Source: an uncultured Lachnospiraceae bacterium
Lineage (GTDB): Bacteria; Bacillota; Clostridia; Lachnospirales; Lachnospiraceae
Length of the DNA stretch: 37,131 nt
Direction: 5' to 3'
Assembly (NCBI GenBank): GCA_946632055.1
Contig: CAMPAR010000011.1
Coordinates: 1-37,131, forward strand
Positions 8,993-17,423 of this stretch are shown piece after piece. The notes beneath the pieces were generated by a model, which did not search any database, was not told the origin of the DNA, and was given only the letters and a program-made list of their open reading frames with translations. The position numbers were made by a program, and so were the translations under genes. The number at the start of each line of letters is the position of its first letter. Within the stretch, counting starts at the first letter, position 1.

Positions 8993-9874
8993 CTATTCAA
9001 TCCGCCGCGCAATCACGGCAAAGCGTCCGGTATCCACGTGATAGCTGCAGGTCGAAAGTACGATCAGCTGGTCTCCGTACTCCGGCGTCACACCGAAGTC
9101 ATACAGTGATTCATTGATCAGCGTGGAGGTGAAATAGTCAAATTCCTTCTCCGAGAGCGTGCCGCCGTAACCGTAGTATACGAAGCCCCAGCCCGGGAAG
9201 ATCAGTTTCGTCTTGTGAACCGCGAAGATCTCGTAGACGCGGCGCTCGGTCAGCGTCTCAAAGGTGAAGGTCGGGTGCGACAGGCCGAATTCCTCATCCA
9301 TGTAGTAATTCAGCGTCCCGAAGAACAGGCCGCTCGACATATTATGGCCGTAGATGTAGAAGCAGTCGTCGTCGATCGAGGCACCGGGCCCGACAAAGGG
9401 CGTGCCGCCGCGGGAATCCGTGCCGTAAATCGTCCGCCTGGAATAGTACTCCGGGTCATCCGGACGATACATGACCGGATAATCGATTTTCGTTCCCTCG
9501 AGGTACAGCCAGCCGACATAGTCCGGATTGATGTCATGGAAGGCCGCGTACTGGGACACGAAGGGCTTTCCCGAGGTGCCGGTTCCGCCTTCCTCTCCGC
9601 CTTCGCCCTTCACAGCGCCGGAGCCAGAGCCCTCGCCTTCCGGCAGTGTGATATCAAGACCCGCCGCTGCTTCCTCCGCGGAAACGGAGGCCGCGTATTC
9701 CTTCAGGTCGTCGATCACGCCCTGCTCCTCATGCGCGTTTCCGTAATAATCAATCACCATGTACAGAGAATAGGCGAAGACACCGCCGAAGACGACCAGA
9801 AGCAGGACCAGGATCACCTTCAGCGCTGTTCTCTTTTTTGGCTTATTCTCCGCGGTATTTTTATCTTTCTTCAT
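8993..9874 (-). CDS. srtB: Class B sortase
   Basis: Membrane-anchored cysteine transpeptidase. The N-terminus is Lys-rich followed by one TM segment (VILVLLLVVFGGVFAYSLY), then a low-complexity Gly/Ser/Glu linker and the catalytic domain. The catalytic triad is visible: His in FYIYGHNM, Cys in IVLSTCSYH, Arg in GRFAVIARR near the end. The domain order and the long insertion fit class B rather than A or C. The start at 9874 is chosen because AGAGG lies 6 nt upstream; the alternative ATG at 9904 lies only about 10 nt from the predicted transcription start. No sortase substrate with an LPxTG-like tail is seen in the window. Confidence 0.9.
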   Translation of the reverse strand: MKKDKNTAENKPKKRTALKVILVLLLVVFGGVFAYSLYMVIDYYGNAHEEQGVIDDLKEYAASVSAEEAAAGLDITLPEGEGSGSGAVKGEGGEEGGTGTSGKPFVSQYAAFHDINPDYVGWLYLEGTKIDYPVMYRPDDPEYYSRRTIYGTDSRGGTPFVGPGASIDDDCFYIYGHNMSSGLFFGTLNYYMDEEFGLSHPTFTFETLTERRVYEIFAVHKTKLIFPGWGFVYYGYGGTLSEKEFDYFTSTLINESLYDFGVTPEYGDQLIVLSTCSYHVDTGRFAVIARRIE

Positions 9875-9918
9875 GAACCCTCTGTCCTTTTCGTATTCGT
9901 CCATGACAGGACCTTATT

Positions 9919-9947
9919 ATTTTACAGGATTTTCCGGAATTCGTCAA
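9919..9947 (-). promoter_or_regulatory. SigA-type promoter for sortase gene
   Basis: On the minus strand: -35 TTGACG (9942-9947), 17-bp spacer, -10 TAAAAT (9919-9924). It supports the downstream start codon of the sortase. Confidence 0.7.
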
Positions 9948-10068
9948 TCTTTTGCCTCTTTCCTCACAAAGAATTCATTATTTGCCTCTTTTCTCTCTGA
10001 AGCACGGCAAAATGTTTGTGCAAGTGATACAGATAATGAATTATTTTCGAAAAAATCAAATTGCATTA

Positions 10069-10097
10069 TTGACAAAGAATCAAAATCAACATATACT
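10069..10097 (+). promoter_or_regulatory. SigA-type promoter for yegP-like gene
   Basis: Consensus -35 TTGACA (10069-10074), 17-bp spacer, -10 TATACT (10092-10097), in an AT-rich tract 32 nt before the start codon. Confidence 0.8.
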
Positions 10098-10128
10098 AAA
10101 TTTAATCTTATATGTGGAGGTCAAAGCC

Positions 10129-10509
10129 ATGGGAAAATATGTAATCAAGCAGACCAAGACCGGTGCGTTCCGCTTCAGCCTCAAGGCCGGAAACGGAGAA
10201 ATCATCGGTACATCCGAAAACTACTCCGCGCTGAAATCCTGTGAGAACGGCATCGCCAGCGTTACCAAGAACGCTCCCATTGCCGCAGTCGAAGATCAGA
10301 CCGTGGAAGGCTTTGCCAAAGAAAAACATCCGAAATTCGAGATTTATCTGGACAAAGCCGGTGAATTCCGTTTCCGTCTGAAAGCCCCGAACGGCGAGAA
10401 CATCCTTGCAAGCGAAGGCTACAAATCCAAAGCCGGCTGCAAGAACGGCATCGAAAGCGTGAAGAAAAACGCCGATTCCGAAACCGTCAACCTCGCGGAA
10501 GAGGCCTGA
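10129..10509 (+). CDS. YegP-like protein with two DUF1508 repeats
   Basis: Small soluble protein of 126 aa made of two homologous DUF1508 units. Each has a beta-hairpin motif FRFxLKAxNGExI followed by YxxxxxCxNGIxSVxKNA (units at about residues 14-49 and 76-111). The family is widespread and uncharacterised; YegP of E. coli is a member, and no reaction is known. The start at 10129 is fixed by a perfect GGAGG 8 nt upstream and a consensus promoter; a longer in-frame reading back to 9952 runs through that promoter and is rejected. Monocistronic: own promoter and own terminator. Confidence 0.9.
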   Translation: MGKYVIKQTKTGAFRFSLKAGNGEIIGTSENYSALKSCENGIASVTKNAPIAAVEDQTVEGFAKEKHPKFEIYLDKAGEFRFRLKAPNGENILASEGYKSKAGCKNGIESVKKNADSETVNLAEEA

Positions 10510-10527
10510 CAGAAAAGCAGACAGAAA

Positions 10528-10574
10528 AACACCTTCTTCCTGAAAAGACCGAAAGCAGGAGGAAGGTGTTTTTT
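10528..10574 (+). terminator. Rho-independent terminator after yegP-like gene
   Basis: Strong stem (ACACCTTC-TCCTG / CAGGA-GAAGGTGT) followed by TTTTTT, 18 nt past the stop codon. Confidence 0.88.
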
Positions 10575-10600
10575 ATGCCGATTTCTTGTCTTAAGACGGA

Positions 10601-10765
10601 TTAACTGTCGAAACGGCTCTGAATCCACCGATCCGCGTAATCGAAGCTTCGCCGGATGGTATCGCCGTACTGCGGGTCAATTTCACGGAAGTTATGCCCG
10701 GCGCCTTTCCCGATTTCTCCGGTTCCGCCCGCAAAAACACAGGTGCGTTCAGATAAACTCCACAT
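10601..10765 (-). pseudogene. 54-codon remnant, SDR-like start with foreign tail
   Basis: Downstream of the GntR gene on the same strand, an ORF of 54 codons with a plausible ribosome site (AAAGGAAG, 6 nt). Residues 1-22 read MWSLSERTCVFAGGTGEIGKG, which matches the N-terminus of a short-chain dehydrogenase (glycine-rich TGxxxGIG dinucleotide motif). The rest (AGHNFREIDPQYGDT...) does not continue an SDR fold and instead resembles the C-terminal His region of an alpha/beta hydrolase. I infer an internal deletion that fused two former genes. It could also be a chance short ORF. Confidence 0.35.
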
Positions 10766-10799
10766 TTTTCTTCCTTTCTTCGGATCAGAATTCGTCTTT

Positions 10800-11531
10800 T
10801 CACAGCTCCTCAAGCTGCGCAACATATCCTGTATATGCCGGATTTCCATAAAACTCGGCAAATTCATAGATGCCCTTTTTACAGAAGCCGAGGCGATAGG
10901 TGTAAAGAAGCGCTGTTCCGATCTCCACATTCAGCAGGTTTGCTTCGATAAAATCCGCGTTTTTCGCACTGATATGCTCTTCGGCGCGTTCCGGCACAAG
11001 TCCGTAGCTTTCACGCATAATATCCGCGATTCTTCCGCTGTTTTTCATCTTCTCCCGCAGCATCGGAAAAAGATCCGCCGGAAGAAACTGGACCATATAG
11101 TTATACGGTACGCTCTCAATGCTCCAGATTCTCTGAATCCGATACACTCCGCTTCCCGGCTTAAGGCCGAGCCGTTCTGCCGTTTTTTCGTCCGCGTCCA
11201 CCTCCTCTATCGCCGCGGAGGTAACTGCTGAACCGCTGTAGTTTTCCGTGTGATACTCGACAGAAAAGGAATTCATCCCGCGGCCAGGGCGCTGAATCAG
11301 GATGCCCTCCGGGCGAGACAGTACGACAGAACCGCTTCCTTTCCGGATCTCAATCAATCCTTCTTCCTTTAATATGGCCAGTGCGTGCCGCACGGTCGAC
11401 CGTCCCGCGTCAAACAGACGCATCAGTTCCATTTCCGTAGGAAGGAAGGCGCCTTCCTTCAATTTTCCAAGTACGATCTCAGTACGGAGTTCATCGGAAA
11501 TCTTCATATATTTCGCTTCTCTTGAGTCCAT
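10800..11531 (-). CDS. GntR-family regulator, HutC subfamily (UTRA domain)
   Basis: Transcription factor of 243 aa. Residues 5-75 form the GntR winged helix (YMKISDELRTEIVLGKL ... GRSTVRHALAILKEEGLIEIRKGSGSVV), and about 95-235 form a UTRA effector-binding domain, the HutC/FarR type. It is divergent from the MBL-MATE operon with a 219-nt shared control region carrying back-to-back promoters, the usual layout for a local repressor of its neighbour. The ligand is unknown; HutC members often sense sugars, fatty acids or amino-acid derivatives. Confidence 0.92.
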   Translation of the reverse strand: MDSREAKYMKISDELRTEIVLGKLKEGAFLPTEMELMRLFDAGRSTVRHALAILKEEGLIEIRKGSGSVVLSRPEGILIQRPGRGMNSFSVEYHTENYSGSAVTSAAIEEVDADEKTAERLGLKPGSGVYRIQRIWSIESVPYNYMVQFLPADLFPMLREKMKNSGRIADIMRESYGLVPERAEEHISAKNADFIEANLLNVEIGTALLYTYRLGFCKKGIYEFAEFYGNPAYTGYVAQLEEL

Positions 11532-11603
11532 GATGCCCTTTGCTCCTTCCCGTAAATACGACTTTATTCCGGATGTTGTCCTCTTGTTGTATGTGATAAC
11601 TAT

Positions 11604-11632
11604 ATGATAATCAAATCTGTTTCATTTGTCAA
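11604..11632 (-). promoter_or_regulatory. Promoter for GntR regulator
   Basis: On the minus strand: -35 TTGACA (11627-11632), 17 bp, -10 TATCAT (11604-11609). TGATAA appears at 11594 and 11605 and inverted at 11670, which may be regulator half-sites. Confidence 0.75.
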
Positions 11633-11647
11633 GTTCTTTTAAAGCAC

Positions 11648-11676
11648 TTGACAATGAAATATGTATGTGTTATCAT
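11648..11676 (+). promoter_or_regulatory. Promoter for MBL-MATE operon
   Basis: -35 TTGACA (11648-11653), 17-bp spacer, -10 TATCAT (11671-11676); the same two hexamers as the divergent GntR promoter. Predicted start near 11683. Confidence 0.8.
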
Positions 11677-11681
11677 GAAAT

Positions 11682-11696
11682 TAGATAGAACATCTA
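11682..11696. promoter_or_regulatory. Candidate operator dyad at the transcription start
   Basis: Perfect dyad TAGAT-AGAAC-ATCTA centred on the predicted start point of the MBL-MATE promoter. A binding site here would block initiation. Assignment to the adjacent GntR protein is inference only. Confidence 0.35.
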
Positions 11697-11750
11697 TAGA
11701 ACACATTATGAAAGGGCTGGCTTCGGTCCGCAAAGAAAGGAGCACATACC

Positions 11751-12680
11751 ATGACAGAACTTACCAGACTGTACCCGATGGTACAGTTCAAGAAAGACAC
11801 CTGGGAAATTGATGAGTTTGATCTTGCAAGCATGTATCTGCTTATCGGAAGTGAAAAGGCCATGCTCATTGACTGCGGCATGGGCGTCGGCGATCTGCGC
11901 GGCGCTGTCGAGATGCTGACAGACAAGCCTCTCATTACCGTCATCAGTCATAATCATCCTGACCACAGCGGCAATGTCCGCCAGTTTGACGAGATCTGGA
12001 TCAACCGGAAGGAGCTCGGTCAGGACATGCCCTACCCGCTGGAAAAAAGGCGCTTTGACACCGAGCGCATCGCAGCCCGTCAGAAGGACTGCATCGGGAA
12101 TCCCTACACCATGTTTCATCTGTATCCCTACGATATCAATGTAGATCTTCGCGAACCAGCCCCGGATACAAAAATGCCCGTGATCCGCGAACTGACAGAC
12201 GGCATGCAGTTCGACCTTGGCGGCGGCAGAATCGTTACTGCCTACGAATGCCCCGGACACGCACCGGGCGAAATGGTCTTTCTCGATGAAATGACCCGGA
12301 CGCTGATCGCCGGTGACGCACTGAATTTCAGTCTTTTCCTAATGGGGGCACCGGTTGAATCGGCGCTTCGCGGACTCAGAAAAATCGAGTCTTTGAAAGA
12401 TCGCTACGACGGTATCTGGAACGGTCATCACGACTACCGCGCCTTCGGCGCTCCGCTCGATAAGGACTGCCTTCCGACAGCGATCCGTATGTGCGAAGAC
12501 ATACTCGCAGGGAATTACGCGCCGGTCGAAGAACCGGACGCCTGGGGGCAGAAGGTCCCATTGACCAGACAGGGTGAAAAGCACAGCTGGAAAACGACGA
12601 TCCGGCGCGGCAGGAACTCCATTTCTTTCAAGGAAAGCAATATCTTTGAAGAGAATCGTCAGGAAGGAGGAAACCGATAA
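11751..12680 (+). CDS. Metallo-beta-lactamase-fold hydrolase
   Basis: Cytoplasmic MBL-superfamily hydrolase of 309 aa. Metal-binding residues are complete: HNHPDH at residues 67-72, His in ECPGHAPGE, Asp in TLIAGDAL, and a late His in IWNGHHD. The region after about residue 245 is family-specific and not recognised. This glyoxalase-II-like class hydrolyses thioesters, lactones or phosphodiesters, and the actual substrate is not predictable. Ribosome site AAAGGAG, 9 nt before the ATG. The stop and the next gene's start share a base (TAATG), so it is translationally coupled to the MATE transporter. Likely controlled by the divergent GntR regulator. Confidence 0.88.
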   Translation: MTELTRLYPMVQFKKDTWEIDEFDLASMYLLIGSEKAMLIDCGMGVGDLRGAVEMLTDKPLITVISHNHPDHSGNVRQFDEIWINRKELGQDMPYPLEKRRFDTERIAARQKDCIGNPYTMFHLYPYDINVDLREPAPDTKMPVIRELTDGMQFDLGGGRIVTAYECPGHAPGEMVFLDEMTRTLIAGDALNFSLFLMGAPVESALRGLRKIESLKDRYDGIWNGHHDYRAFGAPLDKDCLPTAIRMCEDILAGNYAPVEEPDAWGQKVPLTRQGEKHSWKTTIRRGRNSISFKESNIFEENRQEGGNR

Positions 12681-14068
12681 TGGCCAAGGCAGGAATCCGT
12701 GATTTTACCAAAGGAAATATCACAAAACAGCTGATTGTGTTCGCGTCTCCTCTTTTCCTCTCGAACCTTCTGCAGGTCGTCTACAACATGGTCGACATGA
12801 TGGTCGTCGGAAAAGTGCTCGGGAAAGCCGGAATTTCTGCCGTCTCCGTCGGCGGTGACGTTGTACACTTTCTGACCTTTATCGTCATGGGCTTTGCGAA
12901 CGCCATGCAGGTGCTGATCGCCAAATACATCGGGCGCAGGGAGCAGGACAAGATCGGACGTTTTGTCGGAACAGCGGGCGGCTTTCTGCTTGCCGCCGCC
13001 GTTATTCTGAGCATTGTCGGCATCCTGTTTCAGAAAGGCCTGCTGAGACTCATGAGAACGCCCGAAGAAGCCTGGTCCGGCGCTGTTGCCTACTCTTTCA
13101 TCAGTATGCTCGGACTGGTATTCGTCTATGGATACAATATGGTCAGCGCGATTCTGCGCGGCATGGGGGACTCGAAGCACCCCTTCATCTTTATCAGTAT
13201 CTCGGCCGTTGCCAACCTTGTCCTTGACATCCTCTTTGTTGCTCTTTTTAAGATGGGCGCGGGCGGCGCCGCTCTGGCCACCATTCTGTCTCAGGCCATC
13301 AGCTTCATCACCTGTACGATTTTCCTGTACAGAAACCGTGAACGTTTCTCTCTGAACATGAAACTCTCCGATTTTGTCCGCTGGGATCGGGAAATGCTGG
13401 GTGCTCTTGTGAAGCTCGGAACTCCGATGGCGATCAAGACCGCCTCCATCCAGGTCAGCAAGATGTTCGTCAACTCTTTCATCAACTCCTACGGCGTCGC
13501 AGTTTCCGCCTTTGCCGGCATTGCGAATAAAATCGGCAGCATTGCGAACCTGGTATCGACCGCGATGAACACGGCGGGTTCGACCATGGTCGGTCAGAAT
13601 ATCGCCGCCGGAGAATTTGACCGGGTAAAGAAAATTCTCCGGAATGTGCTGATCATAACACTTGTGATTGCAGCTGTCTGTTCGATTCTGATTGCTCTTT
13701 TCCCGGAACAGATCTTCAGCATTTTCACCAGCACAGGAGACTCGGATGTCCTTGATATCGCCCGCGGCTATATTCCGATCGCCGTTCTGCTTTTTGTCGG
13801 AAGCGCGCTTCGGGCCGTCATGAACGCGCTGATCAACGGCTCCGGAAATTACAGAATCAACTTCGTCACGGCGATACTGGACGGTGTCGTCATGCGGATC
13901 GGACTTGCGCTGCTCTTCGGGCTGGCGCTCGGCATGAAGCATTACGGCTTCTGGCTCGGAGACGCGATCGCGGGATTTACGCCCTTTTTCATCGGCATAG
14001 TATTCTACTCCACCGGCATGTGGAAGAAAAGCGCCGGAAACAACTCTGAAAGGAAAGAAAGATCATGA
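12680..14068 (+). CDS. MATE-family efflux transporter
   Basis: Polytopic membrane protein of 462 aa with the twelve-helix MATE pattern. The N-terminal helix motif LFLSNLLQVVYNMVDMMVVG and the internal duplicate PMAIKTASIQVSKMFVN start the two halves. Expected to export cationic organic compounds using Na+ or H+. Directly coupled to the MBL hydrolase, so it may export that enzyme's substrate or product. Its stop overlaps the start of a broken hydrolase gene (ATGA). Confidence 0.93.
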   Translation: MAKAGIRDFTKGNITKQLIVFASPLFLSNLLQVVYNMVDMMVVGKVLGKAGISAVSVGGDVVHFLTFIVMGFANAMQVLIAKYIGRREQDKIGRFVGTAGGFLLAAAVILSIVGILFQKGLLRLMRTPEEAWSGAVAYSFISMLGLVFVYGYNMVSAILRGMGDSKHPFIFISISAVANLVLDILFVALFKMGAGGAALATILSQAISFITCTIFLYRNRERFSLNMKLSDFVRWDREMLGALVKLGTPMAIKTASIQVSKMFVNSFINSYGVAVSAFAGIANKIGSIANLVSTAMNTAGSTMVGQNIAAGEFDRVKKILRNVLIITLVIAAVCSILIALFPEQIFSIFTSTGDSDVLDIARGYIPIAVLLFVGSALRAVMNALINGSGNYRINFVTAILDGVVMRIGLALLFGLALGMKHYGFWLGDAIAGFTPFFIGIVFYSTGMWKKSAGNNSERKERS

Positions 14069-14300
14069 AAGAACTGATGAAAACAAGAAGTGAATATTAC
14101 AGTTTCGAAACCGACAAGTGCGGGAACGGAGGAATCAATCTTGCAATCCATTCTCCTGAAAAGAAAAACGAAAAAGCAGCATCGGCATCATAGCCATGCA
14201 CGGCTCAAATTATATGAACTTCACACCCATGAAGAAGATGGCCGGGTACGGATATATTGCCGCCGGAATCAGCGCGAAAAACCGCAATGATCTTTTTCTC
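14065..14300 (+). pseudogene. Alpha/beta-hydrolase N-terminal remnant, frameshifted
   Basis: Starts at an ATG overlapping the MATE stop by 4 nt, with AAAGGA upstream. Frame 1 gives 42 codons (MKELMKTRSEYYSFETDKCG ... INLAIHSPEKKNEK) ending at TAG near 14191. Shifting frame at about 14180 continues with IGIIAMHGSNYMNFTP and MAGYGYIAAGISAKN, which is the beta-strand, HG oxyanion-hole and GY segment of an alpha/beta hydrolase. The homology fades near 14290, before the nucleophile elbow, and the sequence then runs into a terminator. So this third operon gene is inactivated by a frameshift and loss of its 3' two thirds. Confidence 0.6.
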
Positions 14301-14321
14301 AGGCGAAGTTCTGCAGTAAAA

Positions 14322-14378
14322 AAGGAACCGCAGGTGTACCGGCAGACGCCGGTATGAATCCTGCGGTTTCCTTCTTTT
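14322..14378. terminator. Bidirectional Rho-independent terminator
   Basis: Long stem AAGGAACCGCAGG / CCTGCGGTTTCCTT with an inner perfect hairpin TACCGGC-agac-GCCGGTA. T-rich tails occur on both strands (TTCTTTT on plus; CCTTTTTTA on minus), so it serves the plus-strand MBL-MATE operon and the minus-strand oxidoreductase operon. Confidence 0.9.
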
Positions 14379-14395
14379 AGGCCTTATAATGCGGC

Positions 14396-14644
14396 TTATC
14401 TTCCGAACAGTCCCTTCTTTTCGTAAGGTTCTGCCTTATAGGAAGTCACCTTGTAACCGGTTTCTCCGATAACGGCGGCAATCTTCTCCTCCGGAATTTC
14501 TTCCTCGCAGATAATCACGGTTTCATTCTTCTTATGCGAAGACTCCACCTTTTTCACCTTGAACGCATTGCGAATCGCATCATTCACATGAGATTCGCAC
14601 ATGTTGCACATCATGCCGTCCACGCCTAAAGTTAATTTTACCAT
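14396..14644 (-). CDS. Heavy-metal-associated (HMA) domain protein
   Basis: Single-domain protein of 82 aa with the ferredoxin-like HMA fold: metal site GMMCNMCESHVNDAI at about residues 10-24 (MxCxxC, here MCNMC). A second half EEKIAAVIGETGYKVTSYK matches the C-terminal alpha-beta of copper chaperones. It binds soft metals such as Cu(I) or Zn(II). No P-type ATPase is near; instead it is the last gene of the oxidoreductase operon, 15 nt after the gamma subunit. Its role there is unknown. Confidence 0.85.
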   Translation of the reverse strand: MVKLTLGVDGMMCNMCESHVNDAIRNAFKVKKVESSHKKNETVIICEEEIPEEKIAAVIGETGYKVTSYKAEPYEKKGLFGR

Positions 14645-14659
14645 ACTCTCTTTCTCCCT

Positions 14660-15196
14660 TCAGCCCTCGAGGTCCATGCCGGCCTGAATGGCTTTCTTGT
14701 TGATATCAAACAGGTCCTGATGACGGGCCGAGACCACCTTGTGCAGGGTTTCCTCGATGTGGCCGTCGTTCACGGCCTCGCACTCGCGGATCAGCTTGCC
14801 GACCATGATCATGTTGGCGAGCGTCGGCGCCCCCATGTCCTGTGCCATTTTCGTCGCAGGCACATAGAAGACCTTCACATCGTCACGCGCAACCTTCTTC
14901 TCGATCAGCGTGGATTCCACGAGGATCATGCCGCCCGGCACCACCGTATCCTCATACTTCTCGAGAGACGGCAGATTCATCGCGATCAGGACGTCCGGAT
15001 GGGAAACGATCGGCGATCCGACCGGATCATCCGAAAGGATAACGCTGCAGTTCGCGGTGCCGCCGCGCATTTCCGGGCCGTAGCTCGGAAGCCAGGACAG
15101 CTGCTTGCCGTCCACCAGTCCCTTGTAAGCCAGAAGCTTGCCGGCGAAAAGCACGCCCTGTCCGCCGAATCCGGCGATTAAAATCTGTGTCGTCAT
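14660..15196 (-). CDS. 2-oxoacid:ferredoxin oxidoreductase, gamma subunit
   Basis: 178 aa; gamma/E subunit of the POR/KOR/VOR superfamily. It carries the N-terminal GFGGQGVLFAGKLLA motif and SYGPEMRGGTANCSVILSD, the signatures of this subunit. It works with the alpha, beta and delta subunits upstream to interconvert a 2-oxoacid plus CoA with acyl-CoA plus CO2, using ferredoxin. Only 3 nt separate it from the beta stop. Gene order delta-alpha-beta-gamma is that of KOR/VOR operons. Substrate class (2-oxoglutarate or branched-chain 2-oxoacid) cannot be told from the protein alone; context favours branched-chain. Confidence 0.92.
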   Translation of the reverse strand: MTTQILIAGFGGQGVLFAGKLLAYKGLVDGKQLSWLPSYGPEMRGGTANCSVILSDDPVGSPIVSHPDVLIAMNLPSLEKYEDTVVPGGMILVESTLIEKKVARDDVKVFYVPATKMAQDMGAPTLANMIMVGKLIRECEAVNDGHIEETLHKVVSARHQDLFDINKKAIQAGMDLEG

Positions 15197-15199
15197 GCT

Positions 15200-15948
<749 letters not shown>

Positions 15949-15949
<1 letters not shown>

Positions 15950-17010
15950 CAGTTGTTCCCTCCTTCCAGTTCTTTGACGAGTGTGATGATCTGCTCCGGA
16001 TCCGGGATCATGCCGCCGGAACGGCTGCAGAGGTAAACGGGCTTTCTGCATTCTTCCGCAAGCTTCACATCCTCAATCATCTGGCCCATCGAAAGCTCGA
16101 CGGAGATGAAGGCCTTCACCCGGTCTGCCGCCTCGCGAATCACCTTCTTCGGGAAGGGCCAGACCGTGATCGGACGGATGAGGCCGGCCTTCACGCCCTG
16201 CTGTCTTAAAGCAACGACCGCGTTCTTCGCGACACGGGCCGCAATGCCGAAGGCCACGAGACCGTACTCCGCGTCATCCATCATGTATTCTTCGTAACGG
16301 ACTTCCTCTTCCTCGATCTTTTTGTAGCGTTCGAAGCGCTCCTCATTGGACTTCTCGAGAACTTCCGGAACGAGATACAGGGAGTTGATGATATTGTGCT
16401 CGCGTTTCATTTCCGTGCCGGTCACGGCCCAGGGCTTTTCAATCAGATGCGGCTCTTCTTCCGGAAGCTCCACGGGCTCCATCATCTGGCCAAGCGTGCC
16501 GTCCGCAAGGAGCATCGAGGGCATGCGATACTTGTCCGCAAGGTCAAAGGCGAGCGCCGTCAGATCCGCCATTTCCTGCACGGATGCCGGGGTCAGGACG
16601 ATCAGATGATAGTCGCCGTGTCCGCCGCCCTTCGTGGCCTGGAAATAATCGGACTGGGAAGGCTGGATGCCGCCAAGACCGGGGCCGCCGCGCTGCACGT
16701 TCACGATCAGTGCCGGCAGATCCGCACCGGCGATATAGCTGATGCCCTCCTGCTTTAAGGAGACGCCCGGCGAGGAGCTGGAGGTCATGACGCGCTTGCC
16801 GGTGGAGCTCACGCCGTAGACCATGTTGATCGCCGAAATTTCCGACTCCGCCTGAAGGAAAACGCCGCCGATCTTCGGCATGCGCTTGGCCATATAGGCC
16901 GCAAGCTCGGTCTGAGGGGTAATCGGGTAACCGAAATAGTGACGGCAGCCCGCCCGAAGCGCCGCTTCCGCAATCGCTTCATTGCCTTTCATAAGTACTT
17001 TTTCCGCCAT
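15949..17010 (-). CDS. 2-oxoacid:ferredoxin oxidoreductase, alpha subunit
   Basis: 353 aa, the pyrimidine-binding alpha subunit. It shows [38 protein letters not shown] and [20 protein letters not shown], all typical of KorA/VorB/PorA. It lacks an N-terminal gamma fusion, so the enzyme is the four-subunit type. Ends by overlapping the beta start (TGATG). The ferredoxin-like delta subunit starts 10 nt upstream on the same strand. Confidence 0.93.
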
Positions 17011-17019
17011 ACTTTCACC

Positions 17020-17226
17020 TTACCTTTCTACCGTGATCACACAGTCCGGGCACATCATGGCACAGCTCGCGCAGCCGATGCACTGTGATTCGTCGATGCA
17101 CTCGGCAGGAGAATGGCCCTTCTTGTTGATCTTGTCTTTCGCGATCTGCAGGATATGCTTCGGACAGGCGTTGACGCACAATCCGCAGCCCTTGCAGATG
17201 TCGGTTTCAAATGTTACTTTAGCCAT
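17020..17226 (-). CDS. 2-oxoacid oxidoreductase delta subunit, 2[4Fe-4S] ferredoxin
   Basis: 68 aa with two complete cluster motifs, CKGCGLCVNACP and CIGCASCAMMCP, giving two [4Fe-4S] centres that pass electrons between the TPP site and free ferredoxin. Good ribosome site (AGAGGAG, 7 nt). It is preceded by a 197-nt gap filled by repeats; a TATAAT box on the minus strand at 17265-17270 might allow a secondary promoter, but its -35 match is poor. Confidence 0.92.
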   Translation of the reverse strand: MAKVTFETDICKGCGLCVNACPKHILQIAKDKINKKGHSPAECIDESQCIGCASCAMMCPDCVITVER

Positions 17227-17250
17227 AGAATACTCCTCTCATTTCTGAAT

Positions 17251-17362
17251 CTCGCCTGCGAGGTATTATACTAAACTCGCCTGCGGGGTTATGCTGAACT
17301 CGCCTGCGAGATCGTATGTCCTCTTCGTCATGACTCCGAATACTCCTCAGAGGACATACGAT
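17251..17362. repeat. Short tandem repeats plus 14-bp inverted repeat in operon gap
   Basis: Three copies of the self-complementary CTCGCCTGCGAG (17251, 17276 with one mismatch, 17299; spacing 23-25 nt) followed by a perfect 14-bp inverted repeat ATCGTATGTCCTCT / AGAGGACATACGAT (17311-17324 and 17349-17362, loop 24 nt). It lies inside the 197-nt gap between the ATPase and delta-subunit genes. It could be a mobile palindromic repeat or an mRNA processing/stability element; there is no U-tract, so not a normal terminator. The rest of the gap (17363-17423) holds weaker palindromes and no gene. Confidence 0.7.
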
Positions 17363-17423
17363 AACCCTCGGCTCGAAAATGTTTTTCATAACACAGGCAC
17401 GATCTTTTATCGCAGGCTCGGGG

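Noticed and set aside
10780-14313. Phase-variable inversion driven by inverted repeats near 10786 and 14302
   Set aside because: The only match (GACGAATTCTG against GGCGAAGTTCTG) is short and imperfect, and no recombinase gene is nearby; kept only as a possible old rearrangement.
17251-17310. Short CRISPR or iteron array of CTCGCCTGCGAG
   Set aside because: Only three 12-bp units in an operon gap, no replication or cas genes nearby.
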